From positions 1 to 64,000 of the forward strand of contig NC_010644.1 of NCBI RefSeq assembly GCF_000020145.1: a stretch of 64,000 nt of DNA. The letters are read 5' to 3'. This stretch comes from Elusimicrobium minutum Pei191 (GTDB lineage: Bacteria; Elusimicrobiota; Elusimicrobia; Elusimicrobiales; Elusimicrobiaceae). Made by a program: the position numbers and the translations under genes. Below are positions 45,913 through 55,202 of this stretch, one piece after another (the first letter of the stretch is position 1; each line of letters begins with the position of its first letter). The notes under the pieces were generated by a model. The model made no database searches and was not told the DNA's origin. It saw nothing but the letters and a program-made list of their open reading frames with translations.

Positions 45913-45942
45913 ATTATACACTATTTGCTACAATGATGTTAA
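45913..45942 (-). promoter_or_regulatory. Promoter of the pit operon
   Basis: Reading leftward, TTAACA (45942-45937) and a perfect TATAAT (45918-45913) are separated by 18 bp. The -35 is the same TTAACA as that of tRNA-Cys. Confidence 0.72.
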
Positions 45943-46013
45943 GTATTTTTATACAAAACAAACCGTCTTTTTATTTCTAACGGCTTGATTTTCTTTATAA
46001 TATTGGGGGAAAT

Positions 46014-47684
46014 ATGAAAAAAACGCTTTTTTTACTTATATTATGTATCCCGGCGGCGGCCTTTTCACAAGATATCTTATTAAATTCCATGAGGGGGGAG
46101 CTTGACCGCAGCTTTAAAGTGCTTAAAAAGCAGTCGCCCCCTGTATATTATATGTCCTATTATGCGGAAGACAGTGAAAAGTATATAATTTCCGCTTCTT
46201 TGGGGGATATTGTTATAGACAATACTCTCCGCTCCAGAGGGCTTAACGCAGACGTCCGCGTGGGCAGCCGCAAATTGGATAATACGCATGAATTTAAAGG
46301 TTCTTATGATAACGCTTTGGCTCTGCAAACATACAGCATGCCGCTTGAAGATAACGAAAAGGCTATAAAAAATGTTATATGGAGAGCTACGGAAGAAGCT
46401 GTTAAAATGGAGCAGGACAGGTTTCTAAAGGTAAAAACAAACGCCGCCGTTAAAACAAAAAGCGAAGATGATTCCGCCGATTTTTCAAAACCGGTAAAAA
46501 AAGTTGATTTCTACGAACCTGTAAAACCGCAATTAATAGACACTAAAGCTATTAGTGAAAAAGTTAAAGAGCTTTCTTCTTTAATGAAAGGGCATGACTT
46601 CATTTTAAACTCGGAGGTTACTTTTTCCTCCAATGTTACAAACAGATATTTAGTAACCAGCGAGGGCAGCAATATAGTAGAAGGCAACGCTCTTGTACGC
46701 TTGTTTTACAATATATCCACCCGTAATGAAGACGGCATGGTTTTAAATGTTTCAAACTCTTATGACGGTTTTAACGTGGGTGATTTGGCCGGTAAAGACA
46801 TTATTGCCGCGGATATTAAAAGAGATATTGAAATTTTAAAAAAATTAAGAAACGCCCCCGTGGTGGAACCGTTTACCGGCCCCGTTATACTTAAAAACAA
46901 AGCCAGCGGCGTTTTCTTTCACGAGATACTGGGCCACAGGGTAGAAGGCCATAGGCAAAAAAGTGAAAGTTTCGGACAAACCTTTACCAAAAAAATTAAT
47001 GAACAAATAGTTTCTCCCGTAATAAGCGTTTATGACGACCCGACCCTTTCACATTTTAACGGCACCCCGTTAAGAGGTTATTATAAATATGATGATGACG
47101 GCGTTGCCGCCAAAAAAGCCGTTGTTATAGAAGACGGCGTTTTAAAAGGTTTTTTTATGGGCAGAAGTCCTATAAAGAATTTTGAGGAATCCAACGGGCA
47201 CGGGCGCAAAGCGCTGGGGCGCCGCACAGTCGCGCGCATGGGCAATACAATAGTAAAAGCGAAAGACCCCGTGTCTTTTGAAGAACTTAAGCAAAAACTT
47301 AAAGAAGAAATAAAAAGGCAAAACAAACCCTACGGCCTTATTATAGAAGATACTTCGGGCGGGCTTACCGCAATAGACAGATACGCTCCACAATCTTTTA
47401 AAGTAGATATTTCTTTAGTTTATAAGGTTTACCCCGATGACAGGGAGGACGAGCTTGTCCGGGGCGTAAGCGTTGTGGGCACGCCTTTACTTAGCTTTAA
47501 TAAAATTCTTGCCGCCGCTGATGACGACGGCGTATTTAACGGGACTTGCGGGGCGGAATCTGGCTGGGTGCCCGTATCGGCCGTATCGCCGAGTATATTG
47601 ATAGGAGAGCTGGAAGTTGAAAAAATAGCAAAAGACTCCTACAGCCTTCCTATACTTAAAAATCCTACAGGGGGTAAAAATTAA
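46014..47684 (+). CDS. Exported TldD-type metalloprotease
   Basis: This 556-residue protein is TldD-like but has a signal peptide (MKKTLFLLILCIPAAAFSQ), unlike cytoplasmic TldD. The zinc site H-E-x3-H is intact: H303, E304 and H308 in FFHEILGHRVEGH. The C-terminal domain shows ALGRRTVARMGNT and the TldD/PmbA tail CGAESGWVPVSAVSPSILIGELE. TldD with TldE forms a heterodimer that trims peptides. Here the partner gene follows with a TAATG overlap. It is therefore a periplasmic or outer-surface peptidase pair of unknown substrate. A GGGGGA site precedes ATG 46014. Confidence 0.9.
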   Translation: MKKTLFLLILCIPAAAFSQDILLNSMRGELDRSFKVLKKQSPPVYYMSYYAEDSEKYIISASLGDIVIDNTLRSRGLNADVRVGSRKLDNTHEFKGSYDNALALQTYSMPLEDNEKAIKNVIWRATEEAVKMEQDRFLKVKTNAAVKTKSEDDSADFSKPVKKVDFYEPVKPQLIDTKAISEKVKELSSLMKGHDFILNSEVTFSSNVTNRYLVTSEGSNIVEGNALVRLFYNISTRNEDGMVLNVSNSYDGFNVGDLAGKDIIAADIKRDIEILKKLRNAPVVEPFTGPVILKNKASGVFFHEILGHRVEGHRQKSESFGQTFTKKINEQIVSPVISVYDDPTLSHFNGTPLRGYYKYDDDGVAAKKAVVIEDGVLKGFFMGRSPIKNFEESNGHGRKALGRRTVARMGNTIVKAKDPVSFEELKQKLKEEIKRQNKPYGLIIEDTSGGLTAIDRYAPQSFKVDISLVYKVYPDDREDELVRGVSVVGTPLLSFNKILAAADDDGVFNGTCGAESGWVPVSAVSPSILIGELEVEKIAKDSYSLPILKNPTGGKN

Positions 47685-49288
47685 TGAAAAAGATAATTTT
47701 TTTAATTTCCTTAGCGTTCTTTTCTTTAGCCTCCTACGCGACGGTTGATTATAATGTTGTTACAAAAGCCATGCAAGATGAAATGAACCGGGCAAAAAAA
47801 GAACTCAAAATGAAGGGCTTTGATAAACCTTATTATATAGCTTATTATTTTAAAGACAGCGAATCGGTTAAAATAACGGCTTCTTTAGGGGCTTTAGTTT
47901 CCTCTGTAACGCCAAAATACAAAGATATAGAAGTAAGTATAAGAGTTGGTGACTATAAATTTGATAACAGCAATTTTAAAGTATCTTTTTTTGATTCGGA
48001 TTATCCGGCCTACCAAACCCCCGGCGACGGGTACGGCACCATAAGAGCGGCATTGTGGCAGGAAACGGACAATGTGTATAAGGAAGCGCTGGAAACCCTT
48101 TCCAAGAAAAAAGGATTTATGAAGCAAAAAAATATTACTGATTATTATGATGATTTTTCCCCCGCGGCAAAGGTAAATTTAAAGGAAGAAAAAAATACCG
48201 AAAAATTCGACAAAGAGTATTTTGAGGCTTTAAGCAAGCAACTTTCGGCTATCGGCTTGAAATACCCCGAGATTGAAAAATTTGTGGTTAGAATAATATA
48301 TAACAATGAAAATAAATATTATTTGGATAATTTGGGAAGCAGCTATTATAACAATCCGGTAGAAATAATATTATCCGTTGAGTCTTCCGTAAGGGCGGCG
48401 GACGGGTTTTTACTGGAAAATTCTTTTGAAAAAAACTTCGCTTTGGTAACAGATTTTCCGCCGTCAGATAAACTTATGGAAACGGTAAAAGAATTTGCCT
48501 CCGATACGGCGGCGCAGTCAAAGGCCGTAAAGGCCGAGCCGTATATAGGTCCCATATTATTGTATAAATACGCCGCGGCCGAGTTTTTTATGAATTTATT
48601 TGTTTATAATATTGAAAAAATAAAACCTGAATACTCCGATAAAGGAACTTTTACAAACGCCGGGGAGTTTAAAGACCGCCTGGGGCTAAAAGTTATAAGT
48701 AATATTTTTGACGTTACGGACAATCCTTTGGCTAAAGAATACAAAGGCGCGGCTTTATCCGGATATTACAGGGTTGACGACGAAGGCGTAAAAGCGCAAA
48801 AGGTTGATATTGTTAAACACGGCAAGCTGGTTAATTTTTTAACGACAAGAAGTTTAATTAAAGGCCAAAAAGGCTCTACGGGGCACGGCAAAAAGAGAGG
48901 GATGGAAAAGTTTCCCTCCGCTTTAACAAGCAATATCTTTTTTACCCCGTTAAAAACCATTCCTTATAATGAGTTAAAAAGCAAATTAAGGGAAGAATGC
49001 GCTAAGCAGGAATTGGAATATTGCCTAATGGCTAAAGGCGGCCTTGGCAATAATTTTACTGTATATAAGATATATACAAACGACGGAAGAGAAGAAGTAG
49101 CCTACGGGGCTAGAATGATGAACAATACCCCCCGCGCTTTAAGAGACATTATTTACGCGGGCGATGATATTGATGTATACAATTTTTACAGAGGCAGCCT
49201 TATAGCTCCGTCGGTAATTATTTCGGAAATGGAAATCAGCCCTATTGATGAAAAGCCCGTGCGTAAACCGCTTGTTTCTAGGCCGTAA
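47684..49288 (+). CDS. Exported TldD/TldE-family partner lacking the zinc motif
   Basis: This 534-residue protein also has a signal peptide (MKKIIFLISLAFFSLASYA). Along its length it parallels the upstream TldD: YYFKDSESVKITASLGALVSS near the start, and a downstream GYYRVDDEGVKAQ that matches GYYKYDDDGVAAK. At the zinc-site position it reads FFMNLFVY where TldD has FFHEILGH, so H303, E304 and H308 become M, N and Y. Like cytoplasmic PmbA/TldE, it is probably the non-catalytic half of a heterodimer. The start overlaps the TldD stop (TAATG). Confidence 0.87.
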   Translation: MKKIIFLISLAFFSLASYATVDYNVVTKAMQDEMNRAKKELKMKGFDKPYYIAYYFKDSESVKITASLGALVSSVTPKYKDIEVSIRVGDYKFDNSNFKVSFFDSDYPAYQTPGDGYGTIRAALWQETDNVYKEALETLSKKKGFMKQKNITDYYDDFSPAAKVNLKEEKNTEKFDKEYFEALSKQLSAIGLKYPEIEKFVVRIIYNNENKYYLDNLGSSYYNNPVEIILSVESSVRAADGFLLENSFEKNFALVTDFPPSDKLMETVKEFASDTAAQSKAVKAEPYIGPILLYKYAAAEFFMNLFVYNIEKIKPEYSDKGTFTNAGEFKDRLGLKVISNIFDVTDNPLAKEYKGAALSGYYRVDDEGVKAQKVDIVKHGKLVNFLTTRSLIKGQKGSTGHGKKRGMEKFPSALTSNIFFTPLKTIPYNELKSKLREECAKQELEYCLMAKGGLGNNFTVYKIYTNDGREEVAYGARMMNNTPRALRDIIYAGDDIDVYNFYRGSLIAPSVIISEMEISPIDEKPVRKPLVSRP

Positions 49289-49303
49289 ATTGTTTTTACA
49301 AAT

Positions 49304-49336
49304 AAAAAAGCCCCGCAAATTTTGCGGGGCTTTTTT
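49304..49336. terminator. Terminator between TldD pair and GH57 gene
   Basis: AAAAAAGCCCCGCAAA and TTTGCGGGGCTTTTTT form a strong palindrome serving two convergent genes. Confidence 0.93.
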
Positions 49337-49346
49337 ATTTGTTTTG

Positions 49347-50960
49347 TTAGGAAGCTAAAGCTTTATCTTTAAGTTCAGACATATAAACCTTGTAGTCAAT
49401 CTCAGGGAAAATACTGTCCTTTGTTTCAAGTCCGTAGATATAAGCTTCGTCGATTCTGTTGTTTTTAATTTGCTCGTATAATTCATTAAAGCGCTGTATA
49501 TGTTCTTTTGTGCGCTTTGTCGAATACTGCTGCGCGGTGCCTACCGTCATTAAAAACGCCCAGTCGGAGGATTGCATAAGCACAAGCTCTCTGGCGCATT
49601 GGTTTAAGGCTCTTTTCAGAAGGCCTTCCGCGTTAGGGTAGTAATTAGCCATTTCCATCATGCGTTCAGCCGCTTTAATAAGGTGCCTGTAAACCCAGTC
49701 ATTACCGCTGTTAAGCCAAACATCGTTGTACCCCTTGTCGCCCCATGAGGACGCGCTGGGCCCAACAACCTGGTTTTCCGGATATTTAGATAAATATTCC
49801 GAAGGTGTTATAAGCTTAATGTCACTTTGGTCATAATGCAGTTTTTTAAACAGATATTCAAGGAAATCAACGCCTTCATACCACCAGTGGCCGTAAAGCT
49901 CGGCGTCATACATTGAAACTACCAAAGGTTTTCTGTCCATTAAAGTGGATAGGTACTCAATTTGTTTCTGGCGGTTAAACATAAAGTTGCCCGCGTGTTC
50001 TGCGGCTTTACTTTTCGCGTCCGAAGGGTAATAAGTGTCTTTTTGGCTTAAAGAAACTTTGCCTGTAATACGGTGGTATTTCATGCCTATATTTCTGCGC
50101 ACGCCGTCGCTGTGAAGGTATGGCTTAATGTAATCATAATCAAGGTCATAGCCTAAATCACGGTAAAATTCTCTGTAAGACTGGTCGCCTGGGTAGCCGG
50201 ACTCCGCGCTCCAGACCTGCTGGGCGCTTTCCATATCCCTTGCGAAAACGCCTACTCCGCTGGGCGTGTAAACCGGCGCGTAAATACCGTATTTAGGGCG
50301 TGGAACACCGTGTAAAATGCCGTGCGTTTCTGTAAAAAAGTACCTTATGCCATTGGCTTTTAAAAACCTATCGTCGCCTGGGTTATAAGCGCATTCTGCC
50401 AACCAAATACCTCTTGCCTGCCTGCCGAAGCGTTTTTTATAATCGTCCGCCGCCAGTTTAATTTGTGCGTTAACGCTTTCCTTATGCACCTGCAGAGGCA
50501 AATAGCCGTGCGTAGCGCAGCAGGTTATAATTTCTAATTTGCCCATATCTTGGAATTTTTTAAAACCTTCCAAAATATTGCCGTGGTAATAGTTTTCGAA
50601 CAAATCTTTAAATCTTGCAAATTTATCTGCGTACATTTGCGCCACATACTGGAACTCTGTGTTTTTTGTGCGCACAAGCTCTTTTTGGCTTAATTCTATT
50701 CTGGCGTTAAGGTAATATCTGAAGCGGCTTATTAAAAGCGGGTCGCTCATCATAGCGCAAAGCGGCGGCGTTAAGGACATTGTTATTCTGAAATCAACAC
50801 CTTCAGCAGTTAACTTTTCATACATATTTAAAAGCGGAAGGTATGTTTCAACCATCGCTTCGAAAAACCAGTCTTCTTCCAAAAAGTCAGGATATTCCGG
50901 GTGTTTGATAAACGGCAAATGCGCGTGAAGGACTAAAGCTAAATAACCTTTTTCTTCCAT
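49347..50960 (-). CDS. GH57 glycoside hydrolase, probable 1,4-alpha-glucan branching enzyme
   Basis: This 537-residue cytoplasmic protein shows the branching-enzyme subgroup of GH57: LVLHAHLPFIKHPEYPDFLEEDWF at the start, predicted nucleophile E189 in GIWLAECAYNPG and acid/base D352 in VSMYDAELYGHWWYEG. The C-terminal helical domain (about 420-537) fits the DUF1957 extension. Branching enzymes make alpha-1,6 branches in glycogen. It lies two bases after a DUF4912 gene on the same strand, a pairing seen with GH57 branching enzymes in some lineages. Confidence 0.9.
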   Translation of the reverse strand: MEEKGYLALVLHAHLPFIKHPEYPDFLEEDWFFEAMVETYLPLLNMYEKLTAEGVDFRITMSLTPPLCAMMSDPLLISRFRYYLNARIELSQKELVRTKNTEFQYVAQMYADKFARFKDLFENYYHGNILEGFKKFQDMGKLEIITCCATHGYLPLQVHKESVNAQIKLAADDYKKRFGRQARGIWLAECAYNPGDDRFLKANGIRYFFTETHGILHGVPRPKYGIYAPVYTPSGVGVFARDMESAQQVWSAESGYPGDQSYREFYRDLGYDLDYDYIKPYLHSDGVRRNIGMKYHRITGKVSLSQKDTYYPSDAKSKAAEHAGNFMFNRQKQIEYLSTLMDRKPLVVSMYDAELYGHWWYEGVDFLEYLFKKLHYDQSDIKLITPSEYLSKYPENQVVGPSASSWGDKGYNDVWLNSGNDWVYRHLIKAAERMMEMANYYPNAEGLLKRALNQCARELVLMQSSDWAFLMTVGTAQQYSTKRTKEHIQRFNELYEQIKNNRIDEAYIYGLETKDSIFPEIDYKVYMSELKDKALAS

Positions 50961-50962
50961 AA

Positions 50963-51826
50963 TTAATCCTCCCTTTCCGCTTTAATTTTTAAGCTTCTTT
51001 TGTTTTTGCCTTTTTCGGCGGTTATGGGCAGGTTAACCATGTCGCCTTTTTGCAAACTTTGCCTTATTGAGAAAGAACCGTTTTTAAGTTCAATTTCTTT
51101 CCCGTTAATTTTAACCGTGCACCCCGGGCTGGCGGAACCGTAAATTATAATTTCACAATCCGCTTTAAGCCAAATGTCTTCATCCTCACTAACGGTGTTT
51201 TGAAAAAATTCTTTAGAACTTTTGTTTGAAGACATATAAGAGGAAGGAAGCGAAGTTAAATATTTAAGCCTTTCGCTTATCATGTGTGAAAGCTCGCTCG
51301 CTCCCATGCCTATATACTGCGCGCCGGACATGGCAAGCATTTTTTGGAAATCTCCTTCAACAACCATCCATTTTTCGTCAATCACGTCGCTTATTCGGCC
51401 GGAAGGCACCGTAACGGGGTTGCTGCGGGCTATTAAAATAAATTTACCTTCGAGTGAAAGCAGCCCTAAATCAGCCGTATAACAGCGGCCCGGATTTGGC
51501 ACCGCCAAATACCAGGAATTTGAGGAAAACGCTATTTGCACATCTGAATACCCGTTTGAGTTAAACCCGTCAAAATTAACGTCTGTAGTGTCATGAAGTC
51601 TTACTATTTGTTTTGCTTTGTCAAAAATATCAAACCCGTTTTGGCTTTTAATATAATCATAAGTTGAGCCTGTTATTTCCCAAAATAAGAACATCCAGGC
51701 AGGGTCTTTAGGCAGCAAAAAAGCCTCTGTTTTTCCGTAACCGGAAGGAAGCTGCAACTCAGCTTCTTTTTTTTCTTTGTTTTCCACTTTTATAAATGAA
51801 GTGGAGTTGTAATTTCTTGTATCCAT
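50963..51826 (-). CDS. DUF4912 protein linked to GH57
   Basis: This 287-residue protein of the DUF4912 group has the central segment DPAWMFLFWEITGSTYDYI, a sugar-binding-like beta domain with WYLAVPNPGRCYTADLGLL, and a C-terminal beta region with IIIYGSASPGCTVKINGKEI. Function is unknown, but its place directly upstream of the branching enzyme implies a role in glucan metabolism. The start is ATG 51826, with AGGGGGCG upstream. The in-frame start at 51895 lacks a ribosome site. Confidence 0.85.
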   Translation of the reverse strand: MDTRNYNSTSFIKVENKEKKEAELQLPSGYGKTEAFLLPKDPAWMFLFWEITGSTYDYIKSQNGFDIFDKAKQIVRLHDTTDVNFDGFNSNGYSDVQIAFSSNSWYLAVPNPGRCYTADLGLLSLEGKFILIARSNPVTVPSGRISDVIDEKWMVVEGDFQKMLAMSGAQYIGMGASELSHMISERLKYLTSLPSSYMSSNKSSKEFFQNTVSEDEDIWLKADCEIIIYGSASPGCTVKINGKEIELKNGSFSIRQSLQKGDMVNLPITAEKGKNKRSLKIKAERED

Positions 51827-52018
51827 AACGCCCCCTGTTCTATTCTTTAATATTATACCATTTTGTATTGTGAAAAAAGGTACGTAAAAAGGCACAAATT
51901 TTTTGTTTGTCTTTTTTTACTTTATTTTTGCCTTTTCCCTCCCGCTTTTTTTTATGTTTTAATATGTGGCACTGGCAAAAAATCCGCTTAAAAACTTTTA
52001 AAAAGATATAATTTAAAT

Positions 52019-53989
52019 ATGTTTACAAGGGATAAATTTTTTAAAGCGCGCAAAGAAATTATTGAAATATTAGGGGAAACCCGAGTTCTTAGTGATGAAA
52101 TTTCCCTTTCTCTTCATTCTTTTGACTGTAGTTTGGGTAGAACCAGGCCCGATGCCGTGCTTTTAATTAACAATACTAACGAACTCCCTTTCGTAATAAA
52201 AACTTTAAATAAATACTCAGTTCCTTTTGTTCCGCGCGCGGCGGCTACAAACCATGTGGGCGGCTGCGTGGCTTTAAAAGGCGGCGTTGTGCTTCACTTA
52301 ATGGGGCTTAATAAAATTATAAGAGTTGATACCCAAGAAGAATTTGCCGAAGTTGAATGTTGTGTTGTTAATGAGGATTTAAACAATTTACTTAATTCTT
52401 TGGGTTACGAATACCTGCCCGACCCCGCCAGCCAAAAAATTTGTACTTTAGGGGGTAACGCCGCTTTAAACGCCGGCGGAGCCAAAGGTTTAAAATACGG
52501 CGCCACAAGGGAACATATTATAAAGGCGGAAATTATTACCCCGTTTGGAGAAGTTGTAACCCTTTCCAATAAGGACAAAGGGCCTGATTTTTTGGGTTTT
52601 ATAATAGGTTCGGAAGGAACTTTGGGGGTTATAACAAAACTTTGGCTCAAAATTTCTAAAAAAGACTATTTTATAAAAACCATGCTTGCCGCTTTTGACA
52701 GTGTGGACGAATCTATGGACGCGGTCGCGGCCATTACCGCGCGCGGAATAGTGCCAAGGTGTATAGAGGCCATGGATAAAACCACTACAGCTGCGGTTGA
52801 GGCTTTCAGTAAAAGCGGTTATCCTACGGATACGGAAGCCCTTCTTCTTATAGAAACGGACGGAACAGCCAGAAAAGCTGCAAAAGAAATTAAGGAAATA
52901 GAAGCCGTTTGCAGGGAACATAACTGCAAAAAAATTATTATCGCTGAAAATGAGGAAAAACGGCAGGCTCTTTGGAAGGGGCGAAGCGGCGGTTACGCCG
53001 CGATGGCAAGGCTTGCCCCCAACGTTTTTGTTGAAGACGGCACCGTGCCCCGCGCCGTTTTGCCTGAGGCTATAAAAAAAACAAGGGAAATTTGCGAAAC
53101 AAATTCCATTACGGCGGGTTTATTTTTTCACGCCGGGGACGGCAACCTGCATCCGAACGTGGTTTTTGACCAGCGCAGCAAGCAGGAAACAAACATTGTT
53201 GTAAAAGCGGGTAAAGAAATGCTTAAAGTCTGCACAGATTTAGGCGGCACTATTTCAGGCGAGCACGGCGTGGGCATTGAAAAACGTTCGGCCATGTCTT
53301 TTATGTACGGAGCTGCGGAAATTGCTTTTTTTAAAAAACTTAAAAACGCTTTGGACCCGGAAGGGGTATGCAATCCCGATAAAATTTTTCCCGTAACGGA
53401 TAAAGAAAGCGCTGTTAAAGAAGCGGCAAAAGAAATTAAGGATTTGTCCGCCGTCATTGCCGCCGCGCGCAGTGTTAAAATACAAGGTTTAAACTCAAAT
53501 AAAATTAAAACGGACAGAGCGAAAGTTTCTTTAAAAAACATAAACAAAATTTTAGATGTTGATATCAAAAACTATACAATTACCGTGCAGGCAGGCGCTA
53601 AAGTCACTGATGTTATTAAAGAACTTTCGGCTAAAAAACTTTATGCCGCGCTGCCTAAATACAAAGGCAGCGTGGGCGGCCTGTTCGCGCAGGGGTTATG
53701 TAATGAATTTAACTCCTATGTTACAGGTATGCAGGCCGTGCTTGCTGAGGGTGAAATTATAAATTACGGCGGCAAGTTTGTTAAAAACAGCGCGGGATAT
53801 AATTTGGCCAGGCTTTTTGCGGGATCACAAGGCGCTTTCGGCGCGGTTACCGAACTTACTTTTAGAATATTTTCTGAAAAAAAGGCCGCTGTAACACAGC
53901 AAAAAACGCTTGCTGAAAACCCTTTTTACCAAAGAATAAAACAGACTGTTGATAAAAACAATAAATTTGAAGGAACTTTTGATGAATAG
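52019..53989 (+). CDS. FAD-linked oxidoreductase, GlcD-GlcE fusion
   Basis: This 656-residue protein joins two FAD-binding modules of the glycolate oxidase type. Residues about 1-460 form a GlcD-like subunit with SLGRTRPDAVLLI, GGNAALNAGGAKGLKYGATR, GSEGTLGVITKLWLKI and SGEHGVGIEKR. Residues about 485-645 form a second FAD-binding domain like GlcE (VQAGAKVTDVIKELSAK, SVGGLFAQG, NSAGYNLARLFAGSQGAFG). The substrate may be glycolate, lactate or another 2-hydroxy acid. ATG 52019 has no clear ribosome site. It overlaps its Fe-S partner by 8 bases. Confidence 0.88.
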   Translation: MFTRDKFFKARKEIIEILGETRVLSDEISLSLHSFDCSLGRTRPDAVLLINNTNELPFVIKTLNKYSVPFVPRAAATNHVGGCVALKGGVVLHLMGLNKIIRVDTQEEFAEVECCVVNEDLNNLLNSLGYEYLPDPASQKICTLGGNAALNAGGAKGLKYGATREHIIKAEIITPFGEVVTLSNKDKGPDFLGFIIGSEGTLGVITKLWLKISKKDYFIKTMLAAFDSVDESMDAVAAITARGIVPRCIEAMDKTTTAAVEAFSKSGYPTDTEALLLIETDGTARKAAKEIKEIEAVCREHNCKKIIIAENEEKRQALWKGRSGGYAAMARLAPNVFVEDGTVPRAVLPEAIKKTREICETNSITAGLFFHAGDGNLHPNVVFDQRSKQETNIVVKAGKEMLKVCTDLGGTISGEHGVGIEKRSAMSFMYGAAEIAFFKKLKNALDPEGVCNPDKIFPVTDKESAVKEAAKEIKDLSAVIAAARSVKIQGLNSNKIKTDRAKVSLKNINKILDVDIKNYTITVQAGAKVTDVIKELSAKKLYAALPKYKGSVGGLFAQGLCNEFNSYVTGMQAVLAEGEIINYGGKFVKNSAGYNLARLFAGSQGAFGAVTELTFRIFSEKKAAVTQQKTLAENPFYQRIKQTVDKNNKFEGTFDE

Positions 53990-55202
53990 GGACATTTATT
54001 ACAAAACGCCGCCGCAGCGGTTTCTTTTTAACTACGGGCAGGAAGAAATGCATCAGCATATTCTTTGCACCGGTTTGGGCGAAAAAAATATTTATGACAG
54101 CGTAAGCCAATGTAATAAATGCGCTTATTGCAGCAGGGTGTGCCCGTTTCAGCTGACCCAAAACAGGGAAGACCGCGGCCCACGAGCAAGGAATCTTTTA
54201 GCCCGCTATATAATGGAAGGCAAAATAAGTTTAAAACAGAACACAAAAGAATTGAAAGAAGTTTGCCTTACCTGTATGCTTTGCGGTTCCTGCACGCGCG
54301 AATGTTTCGCTAAAGTTCCCACGCATGACCATGTGCTGGAACTTGAAAGAGCTTTGGGCCGGCGCGAATTGTCTTTTAGCGTAAGATTTAAAAAAGCGTT
54401 TGGCAAATTAACGCCGTTTTCTCTTAAAAGAAAAATCAAAAAAAGCGCTTTAACGCCGCTTACAGGGCCGGACCAAGTACTGTTTGTGCCTTCCTATGAA
54501 GCTAAATACAAAGAAACTAAAAGCGGTTTTAACGCATTTAAAAATTTAAATGATATTTTTGGCAAAATAGCGGTTTTTTATAAGGAATGCGGTATGTATA
54601 ATTATGTTTACGGGCCATTGCCGCAAGCAAGGAAAGAAGCCGAAGCCTTGATTGGTTTTTATTTTGATAAAAAAATGGAAGGCAAAAAAATTGTTACCGA
54701 CTCTTTGGAGCTTTATAATTTTTTTAAAAAATACCCGCAGTTATTTAAATTAACGCCTTTGGAAGAAAAAGCCAAGAAGTTTGCCCTAAATGTTTTTTAC
54801 CTGGCGGATGTTTTGCCCGCGCAAAAACCAACAGCTTTAAAATCCCAAGATAAAGTTTTGCTTACAAAAACAAGCGTATTTTCAGCTGAGAAAGAGCTTT
54901 TTAAAACGAGTGAAGATATGCTTAAAAATATATACGGGGCCAACTATTTGCCCGGGTGGCAAGGCGAGGCTTATCCCTTGGCTCTGCTTGGTTACGGGCA
55001 TATAAAACCCAAAGAAAATAAGATTTTTTTGGAAAACAAAATAAAGTTTATAGCTTCCGCCCAGGCTGATATTTTGGTGTGTCCCAGCTTGGAACAGAAA
55101 ATTATTCTTAACAAGCATGTAAAAAAATATTATGCTAAGGTTAAGGTCGTTTATATTGGAGATTTATATGGCGGCAAAACTTACGGCGGAAGAGCAGCTT
55201 AA
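53982..55202 (+). CDS. Fe-S electron-transfer subunit, GlcF-like
   Basis: This 406-residue protein has two [4Fe-4S] ferredoxin motifs: C44, C47, C50 and C54 (CNKCAYCSRVCPF) and C98, C101, C104, C108 (CMLCGSCTRECF), with an extra C95. It lacks the two CCG cysteine motifs that normal GlcF carries in its C-terminal half, which suggests a diverged or reduced electron path. It overlaps the GlcD-GlcE gene by 8 bases. The start is ATG 53982, because AAGGAAC lies just upstream. Confidence 0.87.
   Translation: MNRDIYYKTPPQRFLFNYGQEEMHQHILCTGLGEKNIYDSVSQCNKCAYCSRVCPFQLTQNREDRGPRARNLLARYIMEGKISLKQNTKELKEVCLTCMLCGSCTRECFAKVPTHDHVLELERALGRRELSFSVRFKKAFGKLTPFSLKRKIKKSALTPLTGPDQVLFVPSYEAKYKETKSGFNAFKNLNDIFGKIAVFYKECGMYNYVYGPLPQARKEAEALIGFYFDKKMEGKKIVTDSLELYNFFKKYPQLFKLTPLEEKAKKFALNVFYLADVLPAQKPTALKSQDKVLLTKTSVFSAEKELFKTSEDMLKNIYGANYLPGWQGEAYPLALLGYGHIKPKENKIFLENKIKFIASAQADILVCPSLEQKIILNKHVKKYYAKVKVVYIGDLYGGKTYGGRAA

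Noticed and set aside
51966-51986. Sigma-54 promoter before the GlcD-GlcE gene (TGGCAC)
   Set aside because: The TTGC element at the required spacing is missing.
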